64,000 bases of DNA from Pseudomonas sp. B33.4 (GCF_034555375.1 NZ_CP140706.1:2595001-2659000); one strand, 5' to 3'. Counted from the first letter of the stretch, positions 37,401 to 46,564 are shown. Numbers and translations: made by a program. Notes: generated by a model from the sequence alone, not told the origin.

Positions 37401-40400
37401 ACCTTGTTCCAGATCGGCGGCTTGCTCGACAACCGCAACGGCGTGCTGGAAACCGCCAATACCGACATGACCCTGGCCGTCGGCGGCTTCCTCAACGCTG
37501 GCGGGCAACTCAACCACGTCGGGCGCGGCAAGTTCGAGATTTCCACCACCAATGTCATCGGCGCTGGCGGCAGCATCGTCACCGGCGGGCTGCTGGAACT
37601 CAACGCCGACAGCTGGAGCAACTCCAACGTCATTCAGGCCGGTCGCCTGAACGTCAACGTCGGCCAATTCAGTCAGACCGCCAGCGGCAAATTGCTGGCT
37701 TCCGATTCCCTGCAGATCCGTGGCGGCAACTGGAGCAACGATGGCTTGATCGCCAGTGATGGCATCCTCGATATGCAAATCGGCGGAACCTATGCCGGCA
37801 GCGGCCGCTTGACCAGTCAGCGTGGGGCTTACTTCTCCGCCGCGCAGATGAACGTCGCGGCGGGCGGCAGTTTCGCGGTAGGTGCAACGTCGACCGTCAA
37901 TATCGGCGGGCAGCTCAGCAACGCCGGACGCATGACCTCTAGCGAAGACCTGACGATCAACGCGGGCAGCGTTGTCAACAATGGCACCCTGGGCGCGGCG
38001 CAGAACCTCATCATCAACACGCCTTCGTTGCTCAACGATCGCGGGCTGATTTTCAGCGGCAACAACATGACCCTCGGCGTCAGCACGCTGACCAACCAGC
38101 ACGGTGATTTCTACGGTCTGGGCGATGTGGTGATCGGCGGGTATGGCGGCGCGGCACGGGCAGCGGGGGTGTACAACATTTCCGGTTCGATGGAGAGCGG
38201 GCGCGGGTTTACGATCAACTCAGATGTATTCGAAAACCGTACCGAGGGGCCGACGGCATCAGTTGAACGCAAGCTCATTTCCGGGTTCATCGCAGCAACG
38301 TGCGGTGACTGCGTTGGCGGCACCTTTAACAACTACCTCGCCAGCCGCGAGACCTACCAATTCTTCGATACTGATACCAGCGCCTCGGCGATGTTCAACG
38401 TCGGCAAGGATTTCACGTTTACCGGCGGCACATTCCTTAACAGTAAAAGCACGGTAGCGGCGGGTGGCAACATCACCATCACCGCCGATAGCCTGAAGAA
38501 TGTCGGCGCCAAGAGCGGGACCGTTGAAGTCACGCGCCAGTACAACTTCGAGATGGGCACAGGCACCACGGCGCAATTCATGGCCAACGTGATCATGCCG
38601 TACAACCAGCGCAACAACCCTGACTTCCCTTTTGTGTATTACGTCATCGCGCCGGAAGGCCTGATCCGTAAAGCGATCGCCAAAACCGTGGGCAATGGCA
38701 TCGTCATCGTCGACGCCGAGACGGGCGAAAACGTCGGTAGTCGCAAATATGGCCGGGCAATGTCCGGATATACCGCTGGCTTTGAAACCTCAACGCCATC
38801 GATGTATGACCCGAATAATCTGTTGGCATTACCGAGCGAACTGGCGCCTTACCAGAGTCGCGTTGCATCCGAAAACCCGGTTAACAGCACAGGTGCTGCT
38901 GATGTCACGAACTCTCGCAACGCAGTGATTCAGGCTGTCGGCAACGTTTCGATCACCGCCACACGGGAAGCTGAAAACAGCGTTATCCATCAGGACTACA
39001 GCTCAACCGGCGGTACCAACAAAGTTGCTGATACCTCGGTCGGAAACAGCGGCACCGTCGTTGTGCGTATCAACAGCCAACTGCCGCCGGACCTTGCCCA
39101 ACAGCAAGTCAACCCGCTGAGCCTGCCTGGTTTCTCTCTGCCGACGGGCGAGAACGGTTTGTTCCGTCTGAGCGGGCAGGGCAGCAGTGGCGCCACTGCC
39201 GGCAACACCGGGCCAGCGCCGACGTGGACGGTCGGCAGCGAGTCGGTGAACGCCCAGGATCATATGGTCGCCGCCAGCAGCGGCGGGCCGCGCAACCTGT
39301 TCATCGATGCACCTGCGCCGGTGTCCGACAGCACCCGCGCCGTGGATACATTCCACCGTACGCCAAGTATGGTTCAGGCAGTCGCCAGTACCGTCGATGT
39401 AAAAGTGCCGGAGAATTCTGCAGGCACGGGCAGGCCCAACCGCGGTAACGACATGAAGGAGTCGATCGACACCCGTCCGGTCACGCGTGTCACTGGCCTG
39501 CCAGACACCACGGCGACCTCGAACCCGCACAAATACCTGATCGAAACCAACCCGGTACTCACCGACCTCAAGTCGTTCATGAGCTCCGATTACCTGCTGG
39601 AAAAACTCGGCTACAACCCTGACCAGAGCGCCAAACGCCTGGGCGATGGCCTCTATGAACAGCGTCTGATCCAGCAAGCCGTGACCGCCCGCACCGGCCA
39701 GGCTTTCCTCGACGGCCAGACCTCCAACGAGGGCATGTTCAAGTACCTGATGAACAACGCCATCGCCAGCAAGGACGCGCTCAACCTGTCGGTCGGCGTC
39801 GGCCTCACGTCGCAGCAAGTCGCGGCGCTGACGCACGATATTGTCTGGCTCGAAGAGCACGAAGTGAATGGCGAAAAAGTGCTGGTGCCGGTGGTGTATC
39901 TGGCGCAAGCCAGCGGCCGTCTCGGCCCGACTGGAGCATTGATCGCTGGTAACGATGTGACGCTGATCGCCGGTGAAAACCTCGATAACGTCGGCACGCT
40001 TAAAGCCACCAATAACCTCTCCGCCACGGCGGGCAAGGACCTGGTCAACAGTGGCTCGATCGAGGCGGGTAATCGTCTGGATCTGTTGGCGACCAACAAC
40101 ATCGTCAACAAGGCCGGCGGCATCATCGCCGGACGCGATGTCAGCCTGACCACGCGCACGGGTGATGTGATCAACGAGCGGACCCTTACCTCGTCCGACA
40201 ACAGCACTCGATATGCCAAGCAACATAATGACTACGCCGATAACGCAGCCCGCATCGAAGCCGCCAATGACCTGACCGTCAAAGCGGCGCAAGACATCAA
40301 TATCGTCGGCGGCGTCATGCAAAGCGGCCGCGACATGACAATGAACGCGGGCCGCGACGTCAACGTGTCGTCCGTGCAAGTCACCAACAGCGTGTACATG

Positions 40401-43400
40401 GACGCGAAGCACAACCGCAGCGACATCACTCAGTTGGGCGCCGACATCGATGCCGGGCGTGACTTCAAGGCCGACGCCAAGCGCGATATCAATATCATTG
40501 CCAGTGAAATCGATGCCAAGCGTGATGTGGCGATGTCGGCGGCTGAGAACATGCTGATCAGCTCGGCGGCGGACGAACAACACTCGCTGTCCAAAAGCAA
40601 GAAAGTCACCCGTCAGGAAGACCATGTCAGTCAGGTCATGTCCGGCATTACCGCGGGTGGTGACGTGTCGCTGGCGGCAGGGCAAAACCTCGCCGTGGTG
40701 TCCAGTCGTGTCACTGCTGGCGATGAAGCCTACCTGGTCGCGGGTGATCGTCTGGATATCCTTGCTGCGCAGGATACCGATTACTCGCTGTATGACATGA
40801 AGAAGAAAGGTAGCTTCGGCAAAAAGAAAACCAAGCATGACGAAGTCACTGATGTGAAGAACATCAGCAGCGAAATCACCTCCGGCGGCAGCATGCTGCT
40901 CGCCAGTGGCGGCGATCAGCATTATCAGGCGGCCAAACTGGATAGCGGAAACGACCTGGTTATCAGCAGTGGCGGAGCCGTCACGTTCGAGGGCGTGAAA
41001 GACCTGCATCAAGAGAGCCACACAAAAAGCAATACCAGCCTCGCCTGGAACTCGATGTCGGGCAAAGGCAAAACCGACGAGACTTTGCGCCAAAGTCAGC
41101 TAATTGCCAAAGGGCAATTGGTGATCAACGCGGTTGATGGCCTGAACATCGACATCAAACAGATCAACCAGAAAACGATCAGCCAGACCATCGATGTAAT
41201 GGTGAAGGCAGATCCACAACTGGCGTGGCTGAAAGAAGCCGAGAAGCGCGGTGACGTCGACTGGAAACTGATCAAGGAAACCCACGACTCGTTCAAATAC
41301 AGCAGCTCAAGCCTTGGTCAGGGCGCGATGTTGGTGATCATTATTATCGTCACCGTGCTGACGGCAGGTGCTGCCAGTACAGCGGTTGCGTCTGCCAGTA
41401 CGGCAATGGGGGCGAGCGCTAGCGGCACTATGGCGGCGGCATCGGCGGCCACTGCAGCAACGGCAACCTCGGCCGCTACTGCTGCCACTGCGGCAGGGTT
41501 GGGGAACGTGATGGCCTCAGCCGTGCTGACCACCATGGCCAGCACCGCGGCCGTTAGCACGATCAATAACAAAGGCAATCTAGGGGCTGTAGTTAAGGAA
41601 ACCTTTAGTAAGGACAATCTGAAAAGTGCAGCGATTTCGGGTCTCACAGCTGGCGTTACAAAGGGTGTGATCGATCCACAACTCGGCGGCCACACGGTGC
41701 CGTTCAACAACCTTACAAAAGGATTTGACCTAAATACTCTTCAAGGTATCGGTGGTTTCGCGGTTCATGCGGGTGCTCAGGGGATCGCTGGCGGGGCCAT
41801 AAAAACCGTGATTGGTGGGGGCAGTTACAGCGATAACTTGAAGGAAGGGCTGGTTTCGCAGGCCGGCAATGTGGCCGCTGCCACCGCGTTCAACTTTGTC
41901 GGGGGCTATTCCCACAATCACTGGCAGGCAGCAAAGGATGCGGGTGATACAACCGGTATGGCGATGTGGGCCGAGGGGGGCGTGGCTCGCACTGCGATGC
42001 ATGCGTTGATGGGGGGCGCGATCTCCAGTGCAACCGGTGGCGATTTCAAAACCGGCGCGGTGGCTGCAGGCGCCAGCCAGGCAATGGCCAGCGTACTCAA
42101 CTCCACGTTCGACACCCAACCTGAGCTACGCCAGGCATTTTCCCAGATTGTCGGTTTGACCGCCGCTGGACTGGCCGGCGGAGATGTCAACAAGGCATCG
42201 TGGGTCGCTTTGATGGCTGACGAATACAACCGTCAGCTTCATCAAAAAGAAACGTTGGCATTGGAAAAACTGCAGAAAGAGAACCCTGATAAAGCTTATC
42301 AACTCAAGGCGGCGGCCTGTGCCTTGGTTCATTGCAGTGCTTCGGTTCCGCCCGATGATCCGCAGTATGAAACCATCAAAGCATTGGAAACTGATGGTAA
42401 AGGTTTCAAAGATGCTCAGGGTGCGCTGTTCGCTACGGGAGCCTTTGACGAGTATTCGAAATGGGATCAGGTCAACGACGACTTGTTGCTCAACGACAAA
42501 AATCTCAGGCAATCGGCAAATGCCAGTCGAGCGGTACTGGGTGCTATAGGGGCTGCCGCAGGATTTGGCGGCGCGATAGTGTCCAGCCCGGCGTGTGTAA
42601 CCGCCGTTGGTTGCGCGATTCCGGCGTTGTCCGGGCTGGGAGGCGTTGCATCGTTCGCTGATGGATGGCAAGCCACCGGGGAGTTGTTTGCGCCATATGA
42701 ATACAGCCAGGGAAGCAAAGTACTCGACTCTTTCAGCAGCGCGACCTACCCGGGTGACGTGAATCCGCTTCGAGATTACGGAACGGAAGCTGCAAAGGCT
42801 GCAATGGAAATAGCGCTGCTCAAGGGCGCCGGAAAATACCTGGAGGGAAGTGGGGAGCTTCTGTTGACTTCAGGTGGCAAGAAGGGAGGGAGTCTCCCAG
42901 GCAGCACCTCGGCAGTCGATAAAGTTGAATTCAATGCGACTCGCGATGCAGAAGGTTTTGGGTTGTCTGCCCAGCGTGACTTTGTCCCGGGGAAAGAGCA
43001 TCGTGCGGAAAATATCAACGCTGGACAGGTAACGGATCGTGATGGTCTTCCGCGTGTGGATGACGAGAAAACGGCAAACGATCTGCTATTGACTGAGCAG
43101 GCGGGAGGGGTAAAACCTCCTTATTGGGGTACACAACGTCCAGCTTGGAAGGAGGGGACGATCGTGAGAGATAAGGTAGTGGATCAACCGCGCACTATGA
43201 CGATGACTATAAATGAAGATCAGTATGCGAAAATGCTAGAAAGTGAGGCGTTTGGCAGGAATCCGGTCACCTCTCTAGGCGGATGGGCCACGGATACGCC
43301 TATAAATTCTGTAGCAGACGTTAGAAATAAACTCGCGGTGTCCGAGGAGTTCAAAGAAGGTCCATTGTATCAAGTTACATTTACTGTTAAGCCAGGACCA

Positions 43401-43556
43401 GGAATTCGTGAGGGAACAGTCGGCGATATGTGGGATGCGACCAATGGTGTTCGATTGCCTGGTGGCGGGCATCAGGTGAATTTTATGGATAAGTCACCTC
43501 GAACTAATCCTGAGTTATACCAAGTTGATATGGGGTCAGTGAGGGCGTTGCAATGA
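31497..43556 (+). CDS. cdiA: CdiA2: giant TpsA exoprotein with C-terminal toxin
   Basis: A 4019-residue paralogue of CdiA1. Signal peptide and TPS domain are almost identical to CdiA1; DNRxGxL beta-helix repeats are longer (to about residue 2200). The conserved CdiA block starts near 2674 and a DUF637-like Ala-rich segment near 3280. A GG-rich pretoxin part (GGDFKTGAVAAGASQAMASVL) precedes a unique C-terminus of about 200 residues starting around AENINAGQVTDRDGLPRV, with PGGGHQVNF and NPELYQVDMGSVRALQ at the end. Base use becomes AT-rich near 43.0 kb, as expected for an exchangeable CdiA-CT. The stop overlaps the immunity gene by 4 bp. Related toxin pieces occur at 44194 and 52966. Toxin chemistry not recognised. 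Confidence 0.9.
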   Translation: MDVLQLALLASQPSAAEKNHERFLGMPKRGLAFLLANVMFWQPMWAQADGIVVANPNTSLDRAGNGVPIINIATPNASGLSHNQFHDYNVGAQGLILNNGSTQNTVTQLGGHIVDNPNLKNSGSAQAILNEVISGNPSQLRGYTEVAGQSARVIVANPYGITCNGCGFINSPRVTLTTGKPVLDNGRLDRFQVDQGAVAIEGAGLNATNVDRFEIITRSAKINAEIQAQNLTIVAGRNDVNAQTLNATARADDGSAKPQLAIDSSALGGMYAGAIKLVGTEAGVGVKLDGKLIASGGDIQLDANGQLSLAETSATGAVNVKAASLDTQSAIYAGTALNVQTQGNLTNRKTLAARDSISLSAGGQLTNAGAIDAGVNADGSRNTSGDLSLTAQNLDNTGKSLTASRNLTVNTAQTLNNQGGTLSGQNIAITGGMLDNRSGQILGDLGLNIDLGGALDNRDGVLGSGRSLALKAASLDNREAGALVSDGNLTARISGTLDNRNKGDISAKGAIDLQAGTLLNSDGKVIGKSTLALRGELADNRGGVIQADQQLTLNIAQLDNREKGVISSKQGLTYVGTRLDNSGGLVSAVGPVNLTAADIQNAAGRISSQGDLLATIGLLQQQAGALVAQGNLSLTGKTLDNRNGGLVGTTKALTLSVDDVDNRSGEISSSLLMNVKGLRLDNSDSGKILTGSDLGLSVAQLINQSKGLIAATKGAVTVTGTTLDNSGGNLSSLNGLVITLDDALTNSLGAISSDGTLTVNAARIDNSNGSLGSAGNLKLTSTGVLLNQAGSINGDSLLTVNSGSLDNSRKGVIFGQGSSRVETGGFDNSQGGKLTSGAALTLKAEQVNNATGRIASQQALNVSLTGLDQQGGELFSKTDLTLDLNNGQLNNQNGLINAPGTLLLKNLNGVSNQGGEISSQQAFTLAAHDLDNSNGKLLSQQGLTLRIAAALNNLKGVISAASLDSHSASLDNHEGLISSRGELLLATDKTLDNQLGTVIADGQLTLTADEVDNREGNIAGKADASVQAKTVNNRKGQLIATGVLKLEADQLDNRQNGLLGSSQDMILTVADLDNRGGEISSKDDLRVTGKKLDNSDGGKIFAGKALTLTVDEVLNRTKGLIDAGSQFNLQGRSLVNDGGELLSQQGMLLNLTGAIDNTSGKVSSEGTLTVNTAQLTNLGGSLSSAADLKLDSSGSVDNQGGQVVTDGALVLDSASLDNRQKGMLSGKGAVTVATGAFDNSNGQLSSADTLNLTAGQVTNGGDGSIGSQNALTASVSGFDQQGGKLFSNTQLSLDLNHGQLNNVGGVINAPGMLLLKQLHGVNNQGGTISSAEAFTLTAQSLDNSNGKLLSNQGLTLRIAAALDNVKGIIGAAAIDARAASLNNSGGNLVSRGDFDLTVDGLLRNDTKGLISAAQSLEITSAELNNRDSGLINSQGNLTLTATGLDSSDGGEVSASGDIDLKLASLTQNGGRLVGDKAVTLDLANGDLDNQRGVLTAQGPLTLTRLRDVNNQGGEISSNLGFDLIAQAVNNGAGKIISGEKLLLRGTDLINQKGLISGWQGLTVNADNLDNRNGGTLSSKFADVSVDLKDALLNSDAGAVVAQGNLVVKAGSLDNSNKGNLSSGAGQILTLGGALDNSQGLIFSGAALDVVSTAFTNAGGSINAEQAFTAAATRLDNNGGQIASNAALTLILSGELNNNAGKLASSGAMLIKGVTDLRNQNGQIASQKTLEARTASLDNSNKGTVAANDQLQITATGAFNNSADGLIYSQKAGVQLNAASLRNGKGSIQSEGALTLEVSGDFDNQSGKVIAQSGNVLVTAANIDNRGGTLSSIKGALEARTVGVLRNGFDLNNNRQGGIIQAQSLTLTALAGLNNNGGRISAQSADSSITTAALDNSSGVLYSKGLLSVTGSSLENAGGQIAANRIDFGLSGALRNGTGVIESDTQLSVKAASVDNQNGRLRSLGNTGKTLFQIGGLLDNRNGVLETANTDMTLAVGGFLNAGGQLNHVGRGKFEISTTNVIGAGGSIVTGGLLELNADSWSNSNVIQAGRLNVNVGQFSQTASGKLLASDSLQIRGGNWSNDGLIASDGILDMQIGGTYAGSGRLTSQRGAYFSAAQMNVAAGGSFAVGATSTVNIGGQLSNAGRMTSSEDLTINAGSVVNNGTLGAAQNLIINTPSLLNDRGLIFSGNNMTLGVSTLTNQHGDFYGLGDVVIGGYGGAARAAGVYNISGSMESGRGFTINSDVFENRTEGPTASVERKLISGFIAATCGDCVGGTFNNYLASRETYQFFDTDTSASAMFNVGKDFTFTGGTFLNSKSTVAAGGNITITADSLKNVGAKSGTVEVTRQYNFEMGTGTTAQFMANVIMPYNQRNNPDFPFVYYVIAPEGLIRKAIAKTVGNGIVIVDAETGENVGSRKYGRAMSGYTAGFETSTPSMYDPNNLLALPSELAPYQSRVASENPVNSTGAADVTNSRNAVIQAVGNVSITATREAENSVIHQDYSSTGGTNKVADTSVGNSGTVVVRINSQLPPDLAQQQVNPLSLPGFSLPTGENGLFRLSGQGSSGATAGNTGPAPTWTVGSESVNAQDHMVAASSGGPRNLFIDAPAPVSDSTRAVDTFHRTPSMVQAVASTVDVKVPENSAGTGRPNRGNDMKESIDTRPVTRVTGLPDTTATSNPHKYLIETNPVLTDLKSFMSSDYLLEKLGYNPDQSAKRLGDGLYEQRLIQQAVTARTGQAFLDGQTSNEGMFKYLMNNAIASKDALNLSVGVGLTSQQVAALTHDIVWLEEHEVNGEKVLVPVVYLAQASGRLGPTGALIAGNDVTLIAGENLDNVGTLKATNNLSATAGKDLVNSGSIEAGNRLDLLATNNIVNKAGGIIAGRDVSLTTRTGDVINERTLTSSDNSTRYAKQHNDYADNAARIEAANDLTVKAAQDINIVGGVMQSGRDMTMNAGRDVNVSSVQVTNSVYMDAKHNRSDITQLGADIDAGRDFKADAKRDINIIASEIDAKRDVAMSAAENMLISSAADEQHSLSKSKKVTRQEDHVSQVMSGITAGGDVSLAAGQNLAVVSSRVTAGDEAYLVAGDRLDILAAQDTDYSLYDMKKKGSFGKKKTKHDEVTDVKNISSEITSGGSMLLASGGDQHYQAAKLDSGNDLVISSGGAVTFEGVKDLHQESHTKSNTSLAWNSMSGKGKTDETLRQSQLIAKGQLVINAVDGLNIDIKQINQKTISQTIDVMVKADPQLAWLKEAEKRGDVDWKLIKETHDSFKYSSSSLGQGAMLVIIIIVTVLTAGAASTAVASASTAMGASASGTMAAASAATAATATSAATAATAAGLGNVMASAVLTTMASTAAVSTINNKGNLGAVVKETFSKDNLKSAAISGLTAGVTKGVIDPQLGGHTVPFNNLTKGFDLNTLQGIGGFAVHAGAQGIAGGAIKTVIGGGSYSDNLKEGLVSQAGNVAAATAFNFVGGYSHNHWQAAKDAGDTTGMAMWAEGGVARTAMHALMGGAISSATGGDFKTGAVAAGASQAMASVLNSTFDTQPELRQAFSQIVGLTAAGLAGGDVNKASWVALMADEYNRQLHQKETLALEKLQKENPDKAYQLKAAACALVHCSASVPPDDPQYETIKALETDGKGFKDAQGALFATGAFDEYSKWDQVNDDLLLNDKNLRQSANASRAVLGAIGAAAGFGGAIVSSPACVTAVGCAIPALSGLGGVASFADGWQATGELFAPYEYSQGSKVLDSFSSATYPGDVNPLRDYGTEAAKAAMEIALLKGAGKYLEGSGELLLTSGGKKGGSLPGSTSAVDKVEFNATRDAEGFGLSAQRDFVPGKEHRAENINAGQVTDRDGLPRVDDEKTANDLLLTEQAGGVKPPYWGTQRPAWKEGTIVRDKVVDQPRTMTMTINEDQYAKMLESEAFGRNPVTSLGGWATDTPINSVADVRNKLAVSEEFKEGPLYQVTFTVKPGPGIREGTVGDMWDATNGVRLPGGGHQVNFMDKSPRTNPELYQVDMGSVRALQ

Positions 43557-44086
43557 AACAACTAATTAAAGAGGTTAGAACGATTTGGGAGTTCGAGGGT
43601 GGGGCGGGCTTTGAACAATTTGTCCGCTGGGATGGAGCGCGAACCAGCTTTGATGAAATTAAAAAAAGTATGGCGAATACGAAAAATCTTGCGCTTAAAG
43701 GCTTTAAGCGCTTATTGATTCTGGATGATGACGTCGAAATTAGCATCCCAGTGGAGGAGATTCCTCATATTCTTTCAGATAGGACTGGCGTACTGGTGAT
43801 TTTTGAAGATAAACCAGCAAAACTCAGCTGCTCCATTGCTCCTTGGTTTTTTGAGTGTCCTAATAATGCAGCTATCTATAATGCTGACGGTTCATTGCGA
43901 TTCCAACTACAAAGTCCGTATGGAATAGGTAGTTATATTGGTGCGGTACACCACTCCGCATCGCAAAATTATCCTGAATCTTTAGGTGTCTTGGTCGGTT
44001 CGTTAGGACAACAGCCAGAATGGCTTTGTTCGATTGATCCCAATAGTCCGAAACTGATACCTACGGGGAAGTGGGTTCGCTATTAG
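43553..44086 (+). CDS. cdiI: Candidate immunity protein for CdiA2 toxin
   Basis: A 177-residue acidic, soluble-looking protein starting inside the cdiA2 stop (ATGA overlap), the standard CdiA/CdiI arrangement. Opening WEFEGGAGFEQFVRWDGARTS recurs in a truncated gene at 53169 that follows a matching toxin tail, so the pair moves together. No known fold recognised. Confidence 0.75.
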   Translation: MKQLIKEVRTIWEFEGGAGFEQFVRWDGARTSFDEIKKSMANTKNLALKGFKRLLILDDDVEISIPVEEIPHILSDRTGVLVIFEDKPAKLSCSIAPWFFECPNNAAIYNADGSLRFQLQSPYGIGSYIGAVHHSASQNYPESLGVLVGSLGQQPEWLCSIDPNSPKLIPTGKWVRY

Positions 44087-44160
44087 TCAATGAGTTGGTT
44101 CCATTGATTTAGCAAGTGTCCGATAAATGGAGCCTGTGTCATAGGGATAAACGTAGATAG

Positions 44161-44193
44161 CACTCTGAAAACGTGGTCGGTCCCCTTTTTACG
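44161..44193 (+). repeat. Right half of the CDI-region palindrome
   Basis: CACTCTGAAAACGTGGTCGG then TCCCCTTTTTA. The left arm is missing. It forms the left border of a displaced toxin fragment. Confidence 0.75.
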
Positions 44194-44367
44194 GAAAATA
44201 TCAACGCTGGACAGGTATCGGATCGTGATGGTCTTCCGCGTGTTGATGGTGAGAAAACGGCGAATGACCGGCTCCTGAAAGAACAGTCAGGTGGAATAGA
44301 TGCTCCATACTGGGGAACACAGCGTCCGGCTTGGAAGGAGGGGACAAGGGTGACGGATAGAGATAAA
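44194..44367 (+). pseudogene. Displaced fragment of a CdiA2-type toxin
   Basis: Frame ENINAGQVSDRDGLPRVDGE...PYWGTQRPAWKEGT matches the beginning of the CdiA2 C-terminal toxin (from about nt 43007) with several substitutions. Both ends are cut at palindrome arms. No start codon, and the rest of the toxin is missing; a matching tail lies at 52966. Confidence 0.8.
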
Positions 44368-44368
44368 T

Positions 44369-44440
44369 GGGGACAGACCACGTTAGATAAATGGGGACAG
44401 ACCACGTTTAGAAAAAATTCCGAAAACGTGATCTGTCCCC
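44369..44440 (+). repeat. CDI-region palindrome with an extra tandem left arm
   Basis: A first left arm at 44369-44383 is followed by a full copy at 44393-44440. The centre is of the ATTCCGA subtype. Confidence 0.85.
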
Positions 44441-44444
44441 GTTT

Positions 44445-44744
44445 TGCTGCCGCTCACTCATCGAGGCCCTGCCTAAAAATGAAACTATTTATAAAAAATA
44501 CTACCCTCAACCGACAATGCTACCGACACGCGATATCTTCAGCGATAGACGATCTCATTTCACAATCGTATCGCTAGACGAAAGAAGCTTTCGCGCCAAC
44601 CTTTATATGCGCTTATCGGTTCAAATGTCGACGGCAAACCTTAATGAAGAACAGCTCAGGTATCTCAACAAAGCCGCCGAGAATGGATGCGCCGAAGCAA
44701 TTATGTGGCTAAACGCTAAAACCGGTAATTCGTTGGGTGGGTAA
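44445..44744 (+). pseudogene. 5'-truncated module of unknown type
   Basis: An open frame leaves the palindrome without a start and reads RSLIEALPKNETIYKKYYP..., ending NLNEEQLRYLNKAAENGCAEAIMWLNAKTGNSLGG. The end resembles a Sel1-like helix pair but too little remains. It may be a toxin tail or an immunity remnant. Next to it a new palindrome begins at 44805. Confidence 0.4.
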
Positions 44745-44804
44745 TAGATGAACAGGTGTCGGCGCAGATGTTCGTTTGGTGTCTGGGGTAAACGGGGGGT
44801 AAAC

Positions 44805-44852
44805 GGGGACAGACCACGTTTAGAAAGCACTCTGAAAACGTGGTCTGTCCCC
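44805..44852 (+). repeat. CDI-region palindrome (REPIN), consensus copy
   Basis: Perfect 17-bp arms GGGGACAGACCACGTTT and AAACGTGGTCTGTCCCC around a 14-nt centre AGAAAGCACTCTGA; a CGTTTTT run follows. Confidence 0.92.
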
Positions 44853-44870
44853 CGTTTTTCCCCTTTAGAC

Positions 44871-46078
44871 ACGATTGGTGCAATCGCTGGGGGCATAGGT
44901 GGGTTAGCGGTGGGGTTCAAAGACTGGATTACCAGTCCGATCCCGTCGCATACGCTGGAAAAACAGTTTGATAAAGTAGCGACCGCGTCCGCCCAAGAGT
45001 TGGGCGGTATGGCTTTCGATGCGGTCACCGGGCTTGTCACCGCCTATATTGGGGGCAGAGCCGTTGAATGGGTTGGTGAGAAGTGGGTTAGTGCAAAAGG
45101 CACCGCGGGAACCCCAGTAACGAAGGGGCCTTGCTGCTTTGCTGCGGGTACGAAAGTTTCTACACCGCAAGGCGACCGCGTTATTGAGTCGCTCAAGGTG
45201 GGAGATGTTGTCTGGAGCAAGCCTGAGAAAGGGGGCAAGCCGTTCGCTGCAGCCATTCTGGCAACGCATCAGCGCTCGGATCAGCCGATCTACCGCCTCA
45301 AGCTCAAAAGTGTTCGTGGCGCTGGCGCAGCGGAAGGCGAAACCCTGCTGGTTACGCCGAGCCACCCCTTCTATGTACCCGCCAAACGTGATTTCATTCC
45401 TGTCAAAGATCTGGAACCGGATGATCTGCTGCAGTCACTGGCTGATGGCGACACCGAAAACACCTCGTCCGAAGTCGAATCGCTAGAGCTGTACCTGCCC
45501 GAGGGCAAAACATACAATCTGACGGTCGATGTGGGCATACGTTCTACGTTGGCGAGCTCAAGACCTGGGTACACAACACTGGGCCTTGTGATTTGCCTCC
45601 GGATTATTTTGCGGGTGGTGCAAAAGTAAGTGCTGATTTCCCTGAGGGGTTGAGTTTTAATCCCAATATCAAGAGCCACCTCAGCAGTTTTGATGGCTTT
45701 ACGCAGAAGAACGGGATTAGCGGCACCCATAACTTGGATGCTTTCAATCAGGCGGCGGCTACAAATGGGTTGAAGATACTCAGCGAAACACCAACTTCCG
45801 TCGCTGGAGTTACTACTGTCAGATATCAAATGCCTGCATATGATCGGGCCGGGAATATTGTTGGTTTCAAAGACAAGGTCTTCCCGAAAACTGTTTATGA
45901 CCCGAAAATATTTGCCGATCAGAAAATACTTGATCTAGGGCAGCAGGCCGCAGCCAGTGGCTATAAGGAAGCGTTATCTAAAGGGTTGAGTCAATATGAC
46001 TCTGTTGCAGGGCATGTCACCTTTAGGGTGTATTTAGATAAAACCACAGGAACGGTGACAAACTTCCACCCAAAGTAA
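44871..46078 (+). pseudogene. Hint + EndoU-like toxin module, frameshifted (copy 1)
   Basis: A pretoxin piece (DTIGAIAGGIGGLAVGFKDW) leads to a Hint autoprocessing domain (nucleophile Cys in GPCCFAAGTKVS near 45130, TPSHPFYV near 45357). At about 45532 one G is missing compared with the copy at 50452, so the Hint end (HTFYVGELKTWVHNTG) and the toxin (from 45593) are in another frame. The toxin part, 161 codons, has GISGTHNLDAFNQAA and ends VYLDKTTGTVTNFHPK, as in bacterial EndoU-type ribonuclease toxins. No start codon; it would need fusion to a cdiA. A near-identical copy with the same deletion lies at 53430. Confidence 0.75.
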
Positions 46079-46091
46079 AGGTGAGGTGCTT

Positions 46092-46454
46092 ATGAAAGAA
46101 TTGTTCGGTCAGCCATATGGCGAGTCAGATCCCTACTGGGCCGTTAAAGGGTATTTTGACAGAATGTATAATGATGGCTACTTCATTGAGGCGGTTGGCT
46201 ATATCGTTAAGAGGTGGGGGTTCAGTACGGATGGGGCATACTGTAACTTCCCTGATGAAAATAGTCTGTTTGATGAGGAACACTTTGAGGGAGTTGAATT
46301 TGCTTACGGCTATCCGCCTATCGATGAATGCACAGTTGTCGTGAGTGAAGCTACTTGCTCAGAATACATTCGATTAGCTTGTGAGAAATATCTTAAACGC
46401 CACCCTGAAGATACCGCGAAAATAAAAGAACTTTTGGATAAGCTCTCTTTCTAG
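46092..46454 (+). CDS. cdiI: CdiI-type immunity to the EndoU-like toxin (copy 1)
   Basis: A 120-residue acidic protein. EGVEFAYGYPPIDECTVVVS and LACEKYLKRHPEDTAKI match the ribonuclease-toxin immunity CdiI family. It begins 13 nt after the toxin stop with AGGTGAGG upstream. Intact, and duplicated with identical protein sequence at 54659. Confidence 0.75.
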   Translation: MKELFGQPYGESDPYWAVKGYFDRMYNDGYFIEAVGYIVKRWGFSTDGAYCNFPDENSLFDEEHFEGVEFAYGYPPIDECTVVVSEATCSEYIRLACEKYLKRHPEDTAKIKELLDKLSF

Positions 46455-46465
46455 TTTTGCATAAC

Positions 46466-46492
46466 AAATAGCCTAGGCCCTGCCGGGGCTAT
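46466..46492 (+). terminator. Terminator-like hairpin after cdiI
   Basis: AAATAGCC pairs with GGCTATTT around a GC-rich loop, just before the next palindrome. The same occurs, slightly changed, at 55034-55060. Confidence 0.45.
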
Positions 46493-46516
46493 TTGATCAA
46501 AAAGCGACGAATAAAT

Positions 46517-46564
46517 GGGGACAGACCACGTTTAGAAAGCACTCTGAAAGCGTGGTTTGTCCCC
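46517..46564 (+). repeat. CDI-region palindrome (REPIN)
   Basis: Full copy; right arm altered to GCGTGGTTTGTCCCC, followed by TTTTTA twice. Confidence 0.9.

Noticed and set aside
45130..45590. Intein in a host protein
   Set aside because: The Hint domain is followed by a toxin rather than the rest of a host protein, and two copies are frameshifted at their end; it is an autoprocessing Hint of polymorphic toxins.
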